The translations under genes were made by a program, and so were the position numbers. This document shows positions 12,601-23,700 of a stretch of DNA of 64,000 nucleotides, one piece after another. A model generated the notes under the pieces. The model made no database searches and was not told where the DNA came from. It was given only the letters and a program-made list of their open reading frames with translations. The stretch is from Enoplolaimus lenunculus (taxonomy: Eukaryota > Nematoda > Enoplea > Enoplida > Thoracostomopsidae): the NCBI GenBank assembly GCA_030248215.1, contig JASANG010004046.1, positions 310,001-374,000 on the forward strand, read 5' to 3'. Numbering within the stretch: position 1 is the stretch's first letter; every line of letters begins with the position of its first letter.

Positions 12601-12912
12601 CCGTCTAAATAAAATGGGTCGGCCAAAAACGTCACGCCAGGTGGTACATTCTGTACCATGTGGAACCCCAAGAGTGCATACTCTTGTATCATGCACTCTT
12701 GGTATTAATAATATAAATTGTGTTTATAAGTGTTACATGTTATTTTTTGTTTGCCCCCCCCGGCGACATGGCTTAACTTAGACTATAAAATTATTTGCAT
12801 TCTATAAGGCTACTTGTCCAGTGTCTTAACAGAAACTACGTATTGCTACTTGCATCAGCATTTGTTGTTGTTTCAGGAGGAACCAAATGCTTTCGACGGC
12901 GTAATTTATTGA
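420..12912 (+). CDS. DEG/ENaC (degenerin-type) sodium channel subunit, 5' partial, 13 exons
   Basis: Subunit of a trimeric cation channel of the degenerin/epithelial sodium channel family in the plasma membrane. Exons with consistent AG/GT borders and phases: 420-518, 2712-2780, 3714-3901, 4609-4703, 5796-5956, 6394-6486, 7436-7550, 8162-8249, 9204-9261, 9470-9546, 10618-10693, 11315-11464 and probably 12877-12912 (stop). They join to 434 residues. The first exon carries FPAVTMCNLNPFK, the conserved segment just after TM1. Then come FVLNCAFNTRPC, YGKCYTFN, GPLYGLRLL, RLSQPYGNC, the Cys-rich GCYRSCYQRAVVKRCGCGDP and CNCPQPCE, and WPSD. The exon at 11315 encodes GGQLGLWMGIS plus TM2, with GIS as the family's G-x-S selectivity filter, then a short acidic tail. 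TM1 and the N-terminal His-Gly motif must lie upstream of base 1. Introns carry several MITEs. The exact subfamily is not assignable by eye. The last exon is the least certain. Confidence 0.93.
880..960. repeat. Degenerate TAAGCC/TTAGGC-like tract
   Basis: Repeated variants of CTAAGCCTAAG, CCTAAG and GTCTAA in irregular spacing. It resembles the inner part of the TTAGGC-bearing TIR family but I cannot define ends. Confidence 0.4.
1230..1442 (+). mobile_element. hAT-like MITE with 8-bp target duplication
   Basis: The element runs 1238-1434. Left end CAGTGTCGCATCC, right end CATCCGCCAGTG. Flanks TTGGATGG (1230-1237) and CTGGATGG (1435-1442) match 7 of 8, the duplication length expected of hAT elements. 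The interior has the family signature ACTCGCGAACAAAGCGAACGC followed by TTTTAGCACTAAA, the latter twice. No coding capacity. Confidence 0.75.
2360..2500 (+). mobile_element. Decayed hAT-like MITE (family of 50029-50200)
   Basis: Starts CACTGACGGACGG, then the family interior ATATATAATAGTAAAAGAAC and AGCGAGCGAGAAACCAAACG and ATTTTAGCG. The right end is not clear. It lies in a DEG/ENaC intron. Confidence 0.5.
2913..3076. mobile_element. MITE with GGCCCGTAGYCAG ends
   Basis: Left end GGCCCGTAGTCAG and right end CTGGCTACGGGCCCG are inverted copies. The interior shares CATACAAGGTTTTT, GATGACTTACAAGCAAGGT and a GGGG-CAAAAGTTCTTGC stretch with copies at 8505, 11649, 41126, 42921 and 56454. About 160 bp, non-coding. 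Confidence 0.65.
3548..3598 (+). pseudogene. Degenerate partial copy of a DEG/ENaC exon start inside the preceding intron
   Basis: About 48 bp here closely match the start of the true exon at 3714 (for example ACCGAYGTTRTTGAAAAGCAG followed by ATTGCTCGT in both), with a handful of mismatches. The T-rich sequence before it also resembles the true acceptor region. In the frame of the real exon this copy runs into a stop. It looks like a small tandem duplication of an exon edge that has decayed. Confidence 0.6.
6312..6358 (+). repeat. Two-copy tandem repeat, 23-24 bp
   Basis: TGTCTTCCTTGTATATGCCG followed by TCG is present twice in direct succession. It lies in the intron upstream of the exon at 6394. 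Confidence 0.7.
6820..6998 (+). mobile_element. tRNA-Arg-derived SINE-like repeat
   Basis: A 71-nt tRNA-like head at 6850-6920 has an acceptor GACCGCA pairing with GTGGTC at its end and a clear box B (GGTTCGATTCC). Its acceptor and anticodon region resemble tRNA-Arg(TCG), with one base missing in the anticodon loop. A shared tail follows (TTAACTTT, GCMAAAYTTC, GGGGW CRTGCAGACCGYA) that also occurs at 62495-62540. Similar upstream sequence (GTGCACATATA) in both copies shows the repeat is larger than the tRNA part. Confidence 0.6.
7682..7830 (+). mobile_element. TTAGGC-bearing TIR element
   Basis: Left end GCCCATGTAAAGATCAG then AGCGGAACGTTTTCC and CTGCGGGACTGCA. The interior carries several TTAGGC hexamers (GCTTAGGCTTAGGCTTAGG type) and the right end is TGTTACGGCCC...TATACAATGGCC, an imperfect inverted copy of the left. 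Sits just downstream of the DEG/ENaC exon ending at 7550. Same family as 16676, 35726, 43468 and 47363. Confidence 0.7.
8505..8664. mobile_element. MITE with GGCCCGTAGCCAG ends
   Basis: TGGCCGTAGCCAGGTTAC at the left; CTACGGGCCCG at the right. Shared interior CAAGGGTTTTCGATGACCTT and GAGGGGCTGAGCCCC. About 160 bp. Confidence 0.65.
9606..9647. repeat. (ATT)n microsatellite
   Basis: About 13 perfect ATT units in the intron just after the exon ending at 9546. Confidence 0.95.
10100..10270. mobile_element. Partial CCAAGAGTG-family element
   Basis: Two stretches of the family's inner sequence, GCGCGCTGGGTACATTGTTT with CAGAATGTACTCAATTGCAT, and GCGCGCTGGCTACATAC with CACAGAATGAACCCAG. The same words occur inside 12384-12703 and 42341-42651. 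Ends are not recognisable. Confidence 0.4.
11649..11795. mobile_element. MITE with GGTAGCCAG / CTACGTCCC ends
   Basis: Diverged copy of the GGGCCCGTAGCCAG family. The interior AGGAGCATACAAGGTTTTTC and GATTTACAAGCAAGGTTGAA are shared with 42921-43068. Lies in the last DEG/ENaC intron. Confidence 0.55.
12384..12703. mobile_element. MITE with CCAAGAGTG-type ends
   Basis: Right end is the inverted CCAAGAGTGCATGATACA word (12683-12702), preceded by a palindromic CCAAGAGTGCATACTCTTG. The left end AACAAGAGT is diverged. Shared interior includes CTGGGCAC/TGGGTACA words, TTAGAGGGGGTACAA, CACTGTATGTATACGGCATC and a late TGGTACATTCTGTACCA. Copies at 30741 and 42341. Confidence 0.6.
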
Positions 12913-15009
12913 TCACAACACTAAAACGGTCGGTCAAAAGCACAGTTTGCCAAAAAGTTATATACTACAACATGGTTAACGTGTTAAATATGCTTCAGTC
13001 AAAAAATTTCCCAATTTTCAAATTAGACTTCGTTCTCGCTTTTGAGATGGTTTCGTTGAAATTTCGCTATAAATTTTAATACTACAATTCTGCTTAAATC
13101 TGGATGTTTTGCTTTCATGAATATTTTATCCAGTTTTCAAAGTTTAAAATTAAGAATTTAAGCTTTGAAACGTTTTTTTAATATTTTATAGTATTCGTAA
13201 GCTTACTTTCAGTAACATAGAGCCTAAGTAGTATACATTACGGGGTTTGCAACAATTTATTCAATTTTGCGTCTTTGTCAATATTACTTTTGTGTTTTCG
13301 GATTATAATATATATTTTTGACCGACACCATAAAATACTGTGTTGACATCGGGGAGTATAAAGGTTTTTCTTGGCTGCCTGCGCACCCCAACCTGTACCC
13401 GTGGCAAAGCTTTTGTATTTTTCAACAGCATTTAAAGAATTTCATGTCTTTCTAGCACCCTCTGCTATTTTTACTAACAATTCCTGGTCGGTTTTTGAGG
13501 TCAAATAGTTTTTGAACATATGCTAAAATCTGGTAGTTTAGGTGCGGAATAGGATAAAACATTGTTCGGTTTTTGGGGTACAAGAAGTTTCATCAACTCA
13601 CCATGGGTACTACTATATAAAAGTGGATCAAATATGGGAACTCAGATGTCAACAGTATTTATAGTGTCTCTATGCTGATGGGCACGCGTGTTAACTAATA
13701 TTTTCGTTGCTTTATATTTAACTTTATTTAAGCTTTATTATTGTGTATAACAAAGTCGATTGGCCATCATGTTTGTATAAAAATGTATATGTAAATAGTA
13801 TTTCGTTTATGTATCAATCACATCGCTTAAATTGTGTAATTGCGATTTTATCTATAATTAAGCTTAAACTTAAGTCTAACCGAACATACCATCTAAAGTT
13901 AAAACTTAAACTTACTCTTATTTGCTGCGCCGTACATAATAATTGTGTTAACGGTGCCACAAAATCTTTTGTTGAAAGCTAACATTTTTAAACTTATAGA
14001 TTCAAAATACTGATATGTTCATCAGTCTCGCTTTTAAATTAGACAGTCGAGATTTACGCAAAGATTTTATTATTATCATCATTGTCAATTATTGTGCTAA
14101 TATATAAATATATATTTATATATTAATGTCTGTGCGATATTAGCAACTGAACAAATTTAGAATAAAGTTTTTACTCTACAGAAATCTTTTAGTAATTTTA
14201 ATTTTACGCAAAACCCGCAAGTAAAACTATATTCCTATATCTCCGCCTCGGCCTACAACAACGTCTACTTAAAGTCTAAATAAATACTGCAAAAACTTAA
14301 TACTCCTGTGGAACTGAAAGTTATTGTCAAATTCCAATATTCTGAAATTTTTTTTAAATCACCATAGGCATGTGGCCAGAATTGTAAATTAGTGGGGTTG
14401 GAAAGAAAGTGAATTATTCCGTTTAATTAAAATCTAAGATATTATCGGGCTGTCGTGAATGTACTAGGTTAGGACGAAGGAATATAACAAAATTTGGTTC
14501 GTGAATTAGGTTGGGTTTAGGGTCTCTGCAGGGCCATACCATACCGACGGGCAGAAACATTCATAAAATTCAGTTGATTTGTATTGCATTTTGCCATTAA
14601 TATACTTGTATACCAATGTTTTATTATTTTCGCTTTTAGGTTGATGTTTTTAATTCCAGTTTACTGAATGCACATTTTGTGTCGCACTATTGTGATAAGT
14701 TTCGCAAAAAATCATGTATTTGTTTTCTGAAGACAGTGCTGGTTTTTTCCCGAAAAATTGAATCGACTGGAAAAACAGAAAATTTAAAAAGTATATTCTC
14801 GTAGTTCAGCAAAGAAAAATATGTTACCGGATGCTGAATTTGATGCAAAAATGTAACTAAGAGAATCACATATATAGTAAGCATATAGCAACATATAAAA
14901 AAATTCCTGATATGCAAATGTACATATAATACAGAAATGTCAAATATCAGAATAAGCAGCCCCTGAAAGGGTCAGGGAAACGGGGCACATATAACCTTAT
15001 GAATCAAAA
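12913..15009. other. Gene-free AT-rich stretch
   Basis: No exon-like sequence with family similarity. A TAAGCTTAAACTTAAG-type degenerate telomere-like tract lies at 13855-13915. The rest is AT-rich and unassigned. Confidence 0.4.
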
Positions 15010-15203
15010 CAGGGTCAGAACAGTAGTATAACGATATTCCTAAACCTATAAGCACAAGCCTAAGCCTAAGCGTAAGGATGAGGCTATTCATGAGCCTAAG
15101 CTTAAGACTAAAGCCTAAGCAAAAAAGTTAGTCTAAATTTTAGGCTGACTCTATTCCAACCCCGCAGGCATACGTTCCGGCACTGTCCTGTACATGTGCC
15201 CAT
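15010..15203 (-). mobile_element. TTAGGC-bearing TIR element, reverse orientation
   Basis: On + it begins AACAGGGTCAGAACAGTAGT, has AAGCCTAAGCCTAAGCGTAAG in the middle, and ends with CCCCGCAGGCATACGTTCCG and CCTGTACATGTGCCC, the inverted form of the family's left end. Confidence 0.6.
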
Positions 15204-16219
15204 GACCTGCATCAATCTGTCACACCACCTGATATTAAATAGTTAAACGTCATGGGATGCATAATTTACTGTAGTACTCGGCGGTATTATTCCTTACAAC
15301 AGGAAAGTTGAACAAAAATTAACATTGTTCGGGAAAATTAGTTTTTACCGTGAATCCGTACTTAAGCAACTCTCGCAGTCAAGGCCATGCGACCATATAA
15401 CCAACTGCAATAACTAAGCATTCAGAGTTTTATTGCACACTTTCAAAAAACAGTTTTGGTTGTCAATCAATACTTGTGTAGTAAATAACTTTACACTAAG
15501 TCTTTTTAAAATTCTTGAAAGTGCCATAAATATTAAGTTGTTGAACAAAGCATACGAAGTTACTCAATTTTTCAACCAAGCAACTGGTCATTATGCCAAT
15601 ATAAAGTGAACGATTACAAGCTCACTATAATTGTAGCCCAACAACGAAACTTGAGAACGATTGACTTTTGCAGCAAAACAAATCACAAATCAGGTGACAA
15701 CCTCACAACTATAAAAACCACACACACAACAACTTCGTTGAAGACAAAGACATCAGGTGCTGATTGAATATAAATGGGCATAATTGATTATCCAAGCCCA
15801 TTGGCCGCTTAAAACGCTATAGGTTCAAACTATTTGAAGAGAGGCAGGTATAAATTTCAAATACATCACTAAACAGACGAAAACACTTCTGAAACGTCAA
15901 AATTATTCTAGAATGGTTAATCGTCCGTCCCACCCTGTTTATCCTGTACTTCAACTATTAAGTAATTTAAAGAAGTATGCAAGTTTTGAAAAAACCCATT
16001 CGAGTACTAATGTTGACCTAACCGGTCCGGTTCCGTGACATTTCTGAAATTCCAGTCCCCAAACTAAAATTGAACCAGTGCTACTTCGTTGCAAACCACA
16101 GGAGTGGCAAATCAACCTGATAACCGACTGAACCACTGCGATATATAAAACTTTGCTCACACTGCGGTAAATTAAAGATACAAAGGAACTGCAAGCAACC
16201 ATGCTGTACAGTACAAATA
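15204..16219. other. Gene-free stretch
   Basis: AT-rich, no recognisable gene or repeat end. Short open frames on the minus strand at 15951-16323 have no family motif. Confidence 0.35.
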
Positions 16220-16459
16220 GAAACTAGAATGAAAAGTGCCACGATGTGGTCATAGAAAACGATATGTTTCGGGTATTGTAAGATTTTTAGTTGAATACCG
16301 CTTGTATTACAATTTTCATGCATGCGTATGTTTTAAAACTAGATTAATTTGATGCCAATCAGCGTCCTCCCGAAACATGACACAACAATACTATAGAATT
16401 AATAAAAGATCAATCATTCAGTTTGATTGACTGCGTAACGAAAACATGTCCGCAACGTT
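16220..16459 (+). repeat. Left arm of a 240-bp inverted repeat
   Basis: This arm and the reverse complement of 17070-17308 agree at roughly 95% over about 240 bp by eye, with small indels. A related diverged segment follows directly (16490-16530, CGAGGCTATAGAAAACGATA). The arms enclose a TTAGGC-bearing element at 16676-16860. Confidence 0.85.
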
Positions 16460-16675
16460 ATCAGAGAAAAGTCACAATAGATGGTAAAGTGTCCCGACGA
16501 GGCTATAGAAAACGATAACCCATCAAGTTTTGGAGCTGTATAAATTTTGTACCGCACAGTGCCCTCTACATACTTGGCTGAACGGTACCCAGATTTTAGC
16601 AAACTTTTAAAACATTTATTACGTAACGAAACATTTGCAACTTTGCTGACGCAATCTGCGTTGTATTCCAATTGA

Positions 16676-16860
16676 CCGCCCATGTAACGATCAGGGGCGG
16701 AACGTTTTTCTGTAGAACTATAATAGAATAAGCTTGAAGTTTTGACTAATTTTTTGTTTGGCTTAGGCTTAGGATTATGCTCATTCTTACGCTTAGGCTT
16801 AGGCTTAGGATTAGGAATATGCTTACAATACTGATCCGTTCCTGTTGTTTACATTGACCC
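16676..16860 (+). mobile_element. TTAGGC-bearing TIR element between inverted arms
   Basis: Left end CCGCCCATGTAACGATCAGG then GGCGGAACGTTTTTCTGTAG. The interior has GCTTAGGCTTAGGCTTAGG. The right end CCTGTTGTTTACATTGACCC is an imperfect inverted copy of the left. Confidence 0.65.
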
Positions 16861-17069
16861 AATGACGAACAAACACGTTTTTATTATTGGGTCATCAGCA
16901 TTTTACGCTTAATTTCTATTTATATACTATTTTTAAAACACAATATTAGTATTTATTTCTTATTTTAATATTTCGAAACAGTGGATCAAAATTTAACCGT
17001 ACGTGGCGGTGAGCGCAGCTGAAAAATGGCTAGACCCGAAAACATGTCTATTTGGCCGCTGTCATAGAA

Positions 17070-17308
17070 CGTTGCAGACATGTTTTCGTTACGCAGTCAA
17101 TCAAACTGAATGATTGAACTTTTATTAATTCTATAGTATTGTTGTGTCATGTTTCGGGAGGACGCTGATTGGCATCAAATTAATCTAGTTTGAAAACTTT
17201 ATACGCATGTATGGAAATTGTAATACAAGCGGTATTCAACTAAAAATCTTACAATACCCGAAACATATCGTTTTCTATGACCACATCGGGGCACTTTTCA
17301 TTCTAGTT
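17070..17308 (-). repeat. Right arm of a 240-bp inverted repeat
   Basis: Inverted partner of 16220-16459, separated by about 610 bp. The transcript could fold into a long hairpin. No open frame of note. Confidence 0.85.
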
Positions 17309-18304
17309 ACGAAACTTTATGAAGAAATTTGATGTAAATTTACCTTAAGTGTGAAAATATTCAAATTTTAAGTTATAGATACTCACGTTATAATTGCCTT
17401 AGAACTGTTAAGCTATATTTCCATGAAAATTTCCAACTACATTTTCATAATCAATAAAGCCGCGCTTTCCTAATTTCATTTTTATTTATTAGGTAACTCG
17501 CTCAATTTATAATGCTAATATATTTTAATTCATATAAATTGTTTGAATTCAGATAGAAAATCAATACAATTGATAAGTACTTGCTCTAGTGAAAACTGAT
17601 TTTATGCTGCATAGTAGTGTAGAACCAAACATCCGTATCGGTATTGTAATCGGTATTTTGGAAGAATACTGATTCCGATACTTTCCATTTTGTATTTTAC
17701 ACATGAATTGAGTTAAATATATAATTGGAAAGTGCAGCATTTAAAAATATGGCTGCAACAAATATTTTGTGAAACATGCTGAATACGCATTTGCATCAAC
17801 ATGCGGACGTGGAAAATTGCTTGAAACACAATTTTGTTCGTTTCCTCTTAATTGTACAGGAAATTCTAATAATGCAATTCCATCCCCAGTGAAAACTGCG
17901 AATCCGCAACTATAAGGTTTGCTTTGTAACTTATTCTTGTTTTCTTTTCGAAAACGAAAAACTAAGGCGGCCGGGCCTGGGCCTGAAAAATCCGGGCCGC
18001 TTCATACCATAATGAGAGCCCGCTGTGTTCGAGCGTCACGTTTTTGAAAGAGACTGCTTGCTTTGGGAACCTTATTAAATTAATGGGGTTAATTTTGCAA
18101 GTCAAAATTTCTTTAAATATTCTAAACCGAGTTTTGGACATTTCAGTGCTCAACTTGGTGCTACTAATAATACATCGAGCAGTAAATCAAAACTGGTATC
18201 TGTACTTTACGAGTAACTTTGAGCTTAAATGTAAATCTAGGTTTAGAAAAAACCCAGGCGAATGTAAAATCTAGACACCTACTACGAATGAAATAAAAAG
18301 TGTC
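17309..18304. other. Gene-free stretch
   Basis: At 17630-17700 is a CGGTATTG/GATTCCGATAC-rich patch that recalls the element at 46258-46668. Nothing else recognisable. Confidence 0.35.
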
Positions 18305-18312
18305 TTTCATAC

Positions 18313-18487
18313 CACTGGCGGATGCAGTGAGTGCCACTACGGCCTGAACCACCACAACTTGAATCAAGAGAAAGGTTTTGCATTAAGATTCCGCATTAAA
18401 TTAGCGTTCGACTTCGCTCTCTTCTTTTTTACATTATTATACGTTGAGCGACCGATCCTTTTGAAATTCCTGCATCCACCACGGCGT
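18313..18487 (-). mobile_element. hAT-like MITE, reverse orientation, decayed
   Basis: Starts CACTGGCGGATGCAG and ends near GCATCCACCACGG. The interior TTAAATTAGCGTTCGACTTC and CTCTCTTC with ATTATTATACG is the reverse complement of the family signature seen at 50029-50200. Flanking 8-mers match only 5 of 8, so the ends are approximate. Confidence 0.5.
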
Positions 18488-19157
18488 CACACAGATCTCG
18501 ACGAGCCGAGTTCAACGGTACTACAATTTTTTCTTTAAATATTGCGCATGAACACCGGTTGCCATGATCTTGAATGACATGCATTTGTATATAAATACCA
18601 CCAAAACAGAACAGTAGAAATAATAGACTTTTGATAGAAACATAAGAGAGACGTGAACACTTTTGGAAGAAACATATAATAGTGACACTACCGTGTCCCT
18701 ATGATTACGTGAACCATATGACAGTGTTGTAGTTTAATTTAATAATATATATTAATATTATGATGCAATTTTTGTATATATACTGTATGCTTGTACGCAA
18801 TGAGTGAGCATGCAAATTAAGCACGAACAGTAACTCATGAAAGTCAAAATAGCTTTTTCCCTAAAACTAAGATTTACGCTTTGAATTTTTGCACGAAAAT
18901 TTGGCAACAAATATCCATTAAAAATAGGTAAACCAAAATACAAAAAATTTGCTTTAAGACATTATATTCGGTGATTGAGAATTGTAAAAAGTGTACCCCG
19001 GAAATTTTCCATTTTAAAAGAGACGGCCTTCAGGCCGTCTCAAAAATTAAATCTCCCAGATAGATAACAACAGACGTGTATAGGTTTAAGTTCGACAAAA
19101 ACCTGTTTAGCGAATTTATAGTGTCATTTATACATAAATTTGCCCATAATAACTTTT

Positions 19158-19330
19158 AAGGCTGTCCCCGTTTTCTGGTGTGACTGCAAAAGAGTAGGCT
19201 TAGATTTTAGACTATTTTTTGCTTAGGCTTATGATTACTTAATTATGCACTTTTTTCAATCCTTAAACCTAGGCTTAGGCTTAGGAATATGCTTATTCTA
19301 CAGTTACGGCCCTAAAAGTGACACTAGTCC
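19158..19330 (+). mobile_element. TTAGGC-bearing TIR element, subtype 2
   Basis: GTCCCCGTTTTCTGGTGTG, AGAGTAGGCTTAGATTTTAG, GCACTTTTTTCAATCC, then AGGCTTAGGCTTAGGAATAT and GTTACGGCCC. The same order of words occurs at 32348-32540, defining a subtype with altered ends but the same right-hand part. Confidence 0.55.
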
Positions 19331-20754
19331 ATAAATTTAATCAGAAGGTCAGATTAACACTAATGCACTATACAGCTGTAATTGTTGATCAAACAAAACC
19401 AGCAAAATTAAAAAATATATAATATATGGAGCAATATTATTCTAAGATCAATGAAGTATATACGTCGTGCCTCAAACAGCTTTATTTGCCCTGTTGACAA
19501 ATGGCAAGGCACACAAGAACAACAGTTGTTGTTCAGGGCAGTCCAAACGGCTACTCAAATGCAAACTGTATTTGATACCAGAATTGCGCAGTCCAAACAA
19601 CTACGACTGCTGAAACGCAACCTGGTTTCGATTGGTTGCTTATGTTTTAACTTTGTTCAAGGCAACCGATTAGCAGTAATTACTCGACTTTACCATATTT
19701 TCAAGGTATCAGGTAAACCAGGTTATAACGTAGCGTACTGTTGTTTTGCATACTTTCGAATACCATGCAAGTGCGCAATATATGCAGAGTCTGATTTAGG
19801 TAGGCCGTTTGCTCTCCGCCAGAAATTTTTACCAAAATGTAATATATCTGTATAAATATGTTTCTTTTTGTTTTAGTTTTTATACCATTTCGGAAACAAC
19901 TGAAACCTGGAAAAAACGGAAAAAAACTAAAAAAACGATTTTCCACTGGTTTTTTCAGGCGCTTATCCCTACCTTATAAAGTAACATGCGCACATACATC
20001 GTGGCAAACCGTTTAACCTGACGAAGCTGATGGTGCGATAAATAAACGCTAATCTCATTGGATTCGCTAGTGATATTGTGTATTCTTATCAATCAGTAAT
20101 CTGCAAGGGCCGTTGGCGCAGCAAGAATAGTTGCGGTTGCATATCTGCAACAAAATGGTGGGCATCTCGTCGAACGCAAATACAAGTATATATGCAATCA
20201 TGCTCCCCAGTATAACCCGATCGTTTTGTAAAATTTTCGATGCCAATTGTTTATCTGAAGCTCATAATGTGTCTTTTCCAACCAAATAGTTGAAAAAATA
20301 CGACAGCGCGCTTTAAAACCGCAAAATTTTATATCTACAAAACTGTCCAAACTGCCGAAATACGCTGATGACCGGTGGCTTCCGGGGCAAAAATTGAACT
20401 CGTGTGGTTCAGTACCATATCAGCGTATAAGGTTCTGAACCTAACGCAATGCTTGTTATAACTTTTAGTTATCGAACAAAATATATTTATAGTTTAAAGT
20501 GGTCCGTATGTCTTTCAGTCCACTCGAGACAGAATGTAGCAAACCGGATGCTGTGGCTAATTTAGAAACATGATTGCACTGTGATGCAGATTGAAATTTA
20601 TTTAGAAAAATAATTATCGTAGTACATCAATTACTTAGCATAATATAGACTAAATGTAAAATACGAAATATGCATTTACGCTTTGAACAAAAATTAGCTA
20701 GACAAATTTAAAAGTTAGGTACATTTACGCCTTCTCGAGGTGCATTTTTGGTAT
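19331..20754. other. Gene-free stretch downstream of the GPCR
   Basis: A 134-codon frame at 19451-19855 has no recognised domain. The rest is AT-rich and should hold the GPCR's 3' UTR, but I see no convincing polyadenylation signal to point to. Confidence 0.35.
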
Positions 20755-23700
20755 TCAAACATCGCTCAACCATCGTTTAATTAATCGTCTTGAACGTAAT
20801 TTCCGTTTCGGCCGCCATACAATATTTTCAACCCGCGCTTTAGCCGGGATATTCCATCTAGCAATGGGACATCCCTGACGTTGTGGTTGCAGCTCAATTT
20901 GGTCGTGCGACGAGCCGCGCCTTAGCGGATGGCTTAGGTCTAAATTTAGTGAACATATTTTCGGCCCGTTTACGTCCCCTTGCGGTGCTCCCGTTTGGGA
21001 CCTATCACCATAATAACCTTCGGCTCTAGTTTGCCTCCTGGTTCGCAACGAGGCTTTAGTTGTCACTTTTTGTGAAGGCAGCGTTCCAGCAACGGAAGAT
21101 CCAAACGACCCGGATGTAGGCCGAATTTTTGGCGATACTGGTACAGAATTATCGCGGCTCTGCCGAAAAGGTATGCTACTTCCGGTCTCGGTGTGGGCAG
21201 CAGTTGAAAAACACCATCGCCGATTTAAATGAGGGGCTAATGATTGAGAGTGACCACCTTGCGGAACTGATCTGGTATCAGCGGTCACCGCAGGCCGTTC
21301 ACAACATCGGAACTGGAACTGGCGCAGCCGTGCGAACATGCGATGCCGAAACGAATTACTGAACAATAGGTAAATGAAAAAGTTCAAACTTGAATTAACA
21401 CAAATTAGCAAGTTTCCGATGTCGGTGAGCTGTTGAAATTGTGATATTTTACTTCCGGTTTGCTCAAGGATGAGAAGTACGAACGGAAGTGTTTGACAAA
21501 GTAGGAACATGAACGAAATTGAAAGCAGCAACGAGTTAACGACTAAACAATTAAGTTGAGCCCCACCGCGGGGAGATAAGCATACCATGCTTGTGTGCGA
21601 CGGGCTTCGGGCACTTCCAGCTGTAGTTGCCAATGTATCGCAGCTAGCACGGGTTAAATTTGACTCTGAAAGGCCTCGGCAAGTTGGTGTAGCTGGTTTA
21701 GGATCTAGTTTTTGTTGACTAGAACCACCTGTGGCGGCAATTGTGAGTCTTGGAGTATCAGAAAGTGCCGCTTGAACCAACGGTGGGGATTGTGAGGGTG
21801 GACTGTCAAGGTTGTTCCAGCCGCAAGCCACCGGTGCAATCACTGACGATGAAAAATTGCTTAACTTCGAAGATTGAGTTGACGATTTAACGGCGAGAAA
21901 ATTTGAATTTTCACGTTTTATAATTGTTATTTTCGAACTGGTGCGAGCAGTCGGATTGCAAATTGAGTCTGTGCTGTCAATTTTACTAGCCATTGTTGTG
22001 GCGGTCGGGGGAGGTGTAGCGGAATGCGCTAGGGTTATAATGGTCGGTATTGCCGATGTATTTTGGTACGACAACGGGGATAGTGAATCTTGACTGTGGG
22101 TGGCATACGGCCTCACTAAACGTATTCCTTCTCCAATTTCAGTTCCGGTCCGGGGTTGGAAACGGAACGGTCGCTTATATGTGGTCCCGGATAAGGTTCG
22201 CCGAGTATTTTCCTTCTTTGTCACCACAAGTTGCCGTGATACGGTACCAGGGTGACAGACCAACTTTTCATAACTGTTCGTAATATCTGTACCTCGCACT
22301 CCATCAAGAATTAACGATTTCATACTTGAATTTGAAGAATTTAATTTTTTAGTTGCAGTAGTAGCAGTGGTTGTAGTAGTAGTAGTAGCGGCGTTGGAGC
22401 CGAAAGCTTCTTCGCAAGTACCCTCAGCAACAGGTTGGACTTGGGATTTGGGTAAATTAGACTCGCGACTACTGTCAGTTAACGAAGATTGGATGCAAGT
22501 GGAACCATTCGGAGGGGATGAGTAGCCCCAAACAGGGTTACTTCGTAGTGCTTGGGTTAAATTCATTCGAGACTGTGCGTTAGCTTCACTAGACTCTCTG
22601 GTTACCAAAGAACCAGCTACGCTTTGTCTGGTGCCAATAGGACGGCGATAGCCGTTTGATAAAGGACCCGGAACTTGGGAAGGGCGGGAAGAGCGGACCC
22701 TGCTGGTGAAACAAAACCGTGCGTGCGCTGGGGAGAGCGGGGCTAAGCTCTCATGTTGGCTTGCCGTTACTGATAGGCTAAACTGCTTGACAACAGATCC
22801 GTTCGCATGAAGACTTGTGGAACCGATTCCGCCGCGAGGCCGATGTTGTTTTTTAACACGCCATAAATTAACAATAATCCCTACGTTACTAACGGTAATA
22901 AGAAAAAATGGTATAACAAACATGAACGCAGTATAACCAAACGCCAGATAAACTTTTTGATAGACTGGATTCAATCGAAGGGCTGACGGCCAAATAATTG
23001 ATTTGGTTAAGTTGTTCCACGGTTCCCAACACGAATGTAGTTCGATTTCGAGCATTCGTGGCATGTTGTACGCAACGGCGACGCTAAACACGCACGATAC
23101 AACCCCTGTGGCGGCGCGACGAGAGACATTCAGCTGCTGGGTACGGATTGGGAATTGAATGCTGATAAATCGAGATACACCCATTGCTGAAATGACCCAC
23201 GCCGATGTTGATTGAGAGATTAGCCCGATCGGATAGACAACCACTGTTGAGCGAGATACCAAGTCGCTCAGAGGTGTGGCCCATGCGGCAGGAATTCGCG
23301 ATACGAGACGCGGAAGGGCGATCACGATGAAGCATGAGATAAGAATTCCTGAAACAGTTTAAAATAATAAAAATATGGAATTTAAAAATTACACAATTGA
23401 AATTGTAACGTTTAATTTTTAGCGGAAAAGCTTTTTTTAGAGTTTGCTATTGATCTGGTATGGACGTCCACACCCGGCGACCAGGGCGTCAATTTATAAA
23501 GGCAGATAGTAAAAAGGTGAAAAAGGGTCTGTTATTGCCGCGAAATGTTAAACCTTCCGGCCCATGTATATATAGAACAGGGCCGGAACGTTAAGGACGT
23601 TGCCGGATAACATTAATTTTTTTTAAAAATTTTAGCGACACCCCTCTTAGTTTTGACTAAGTTTTTTTCTCAAACCGTAAGCCCAAAAGTAATCGAAGGG

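Noticed and set aside
19451-19855. 134-codon frame
   Set aside because: No recognised domain, no splice or start context; several internal inverted words suggest repeat-derived sequence.
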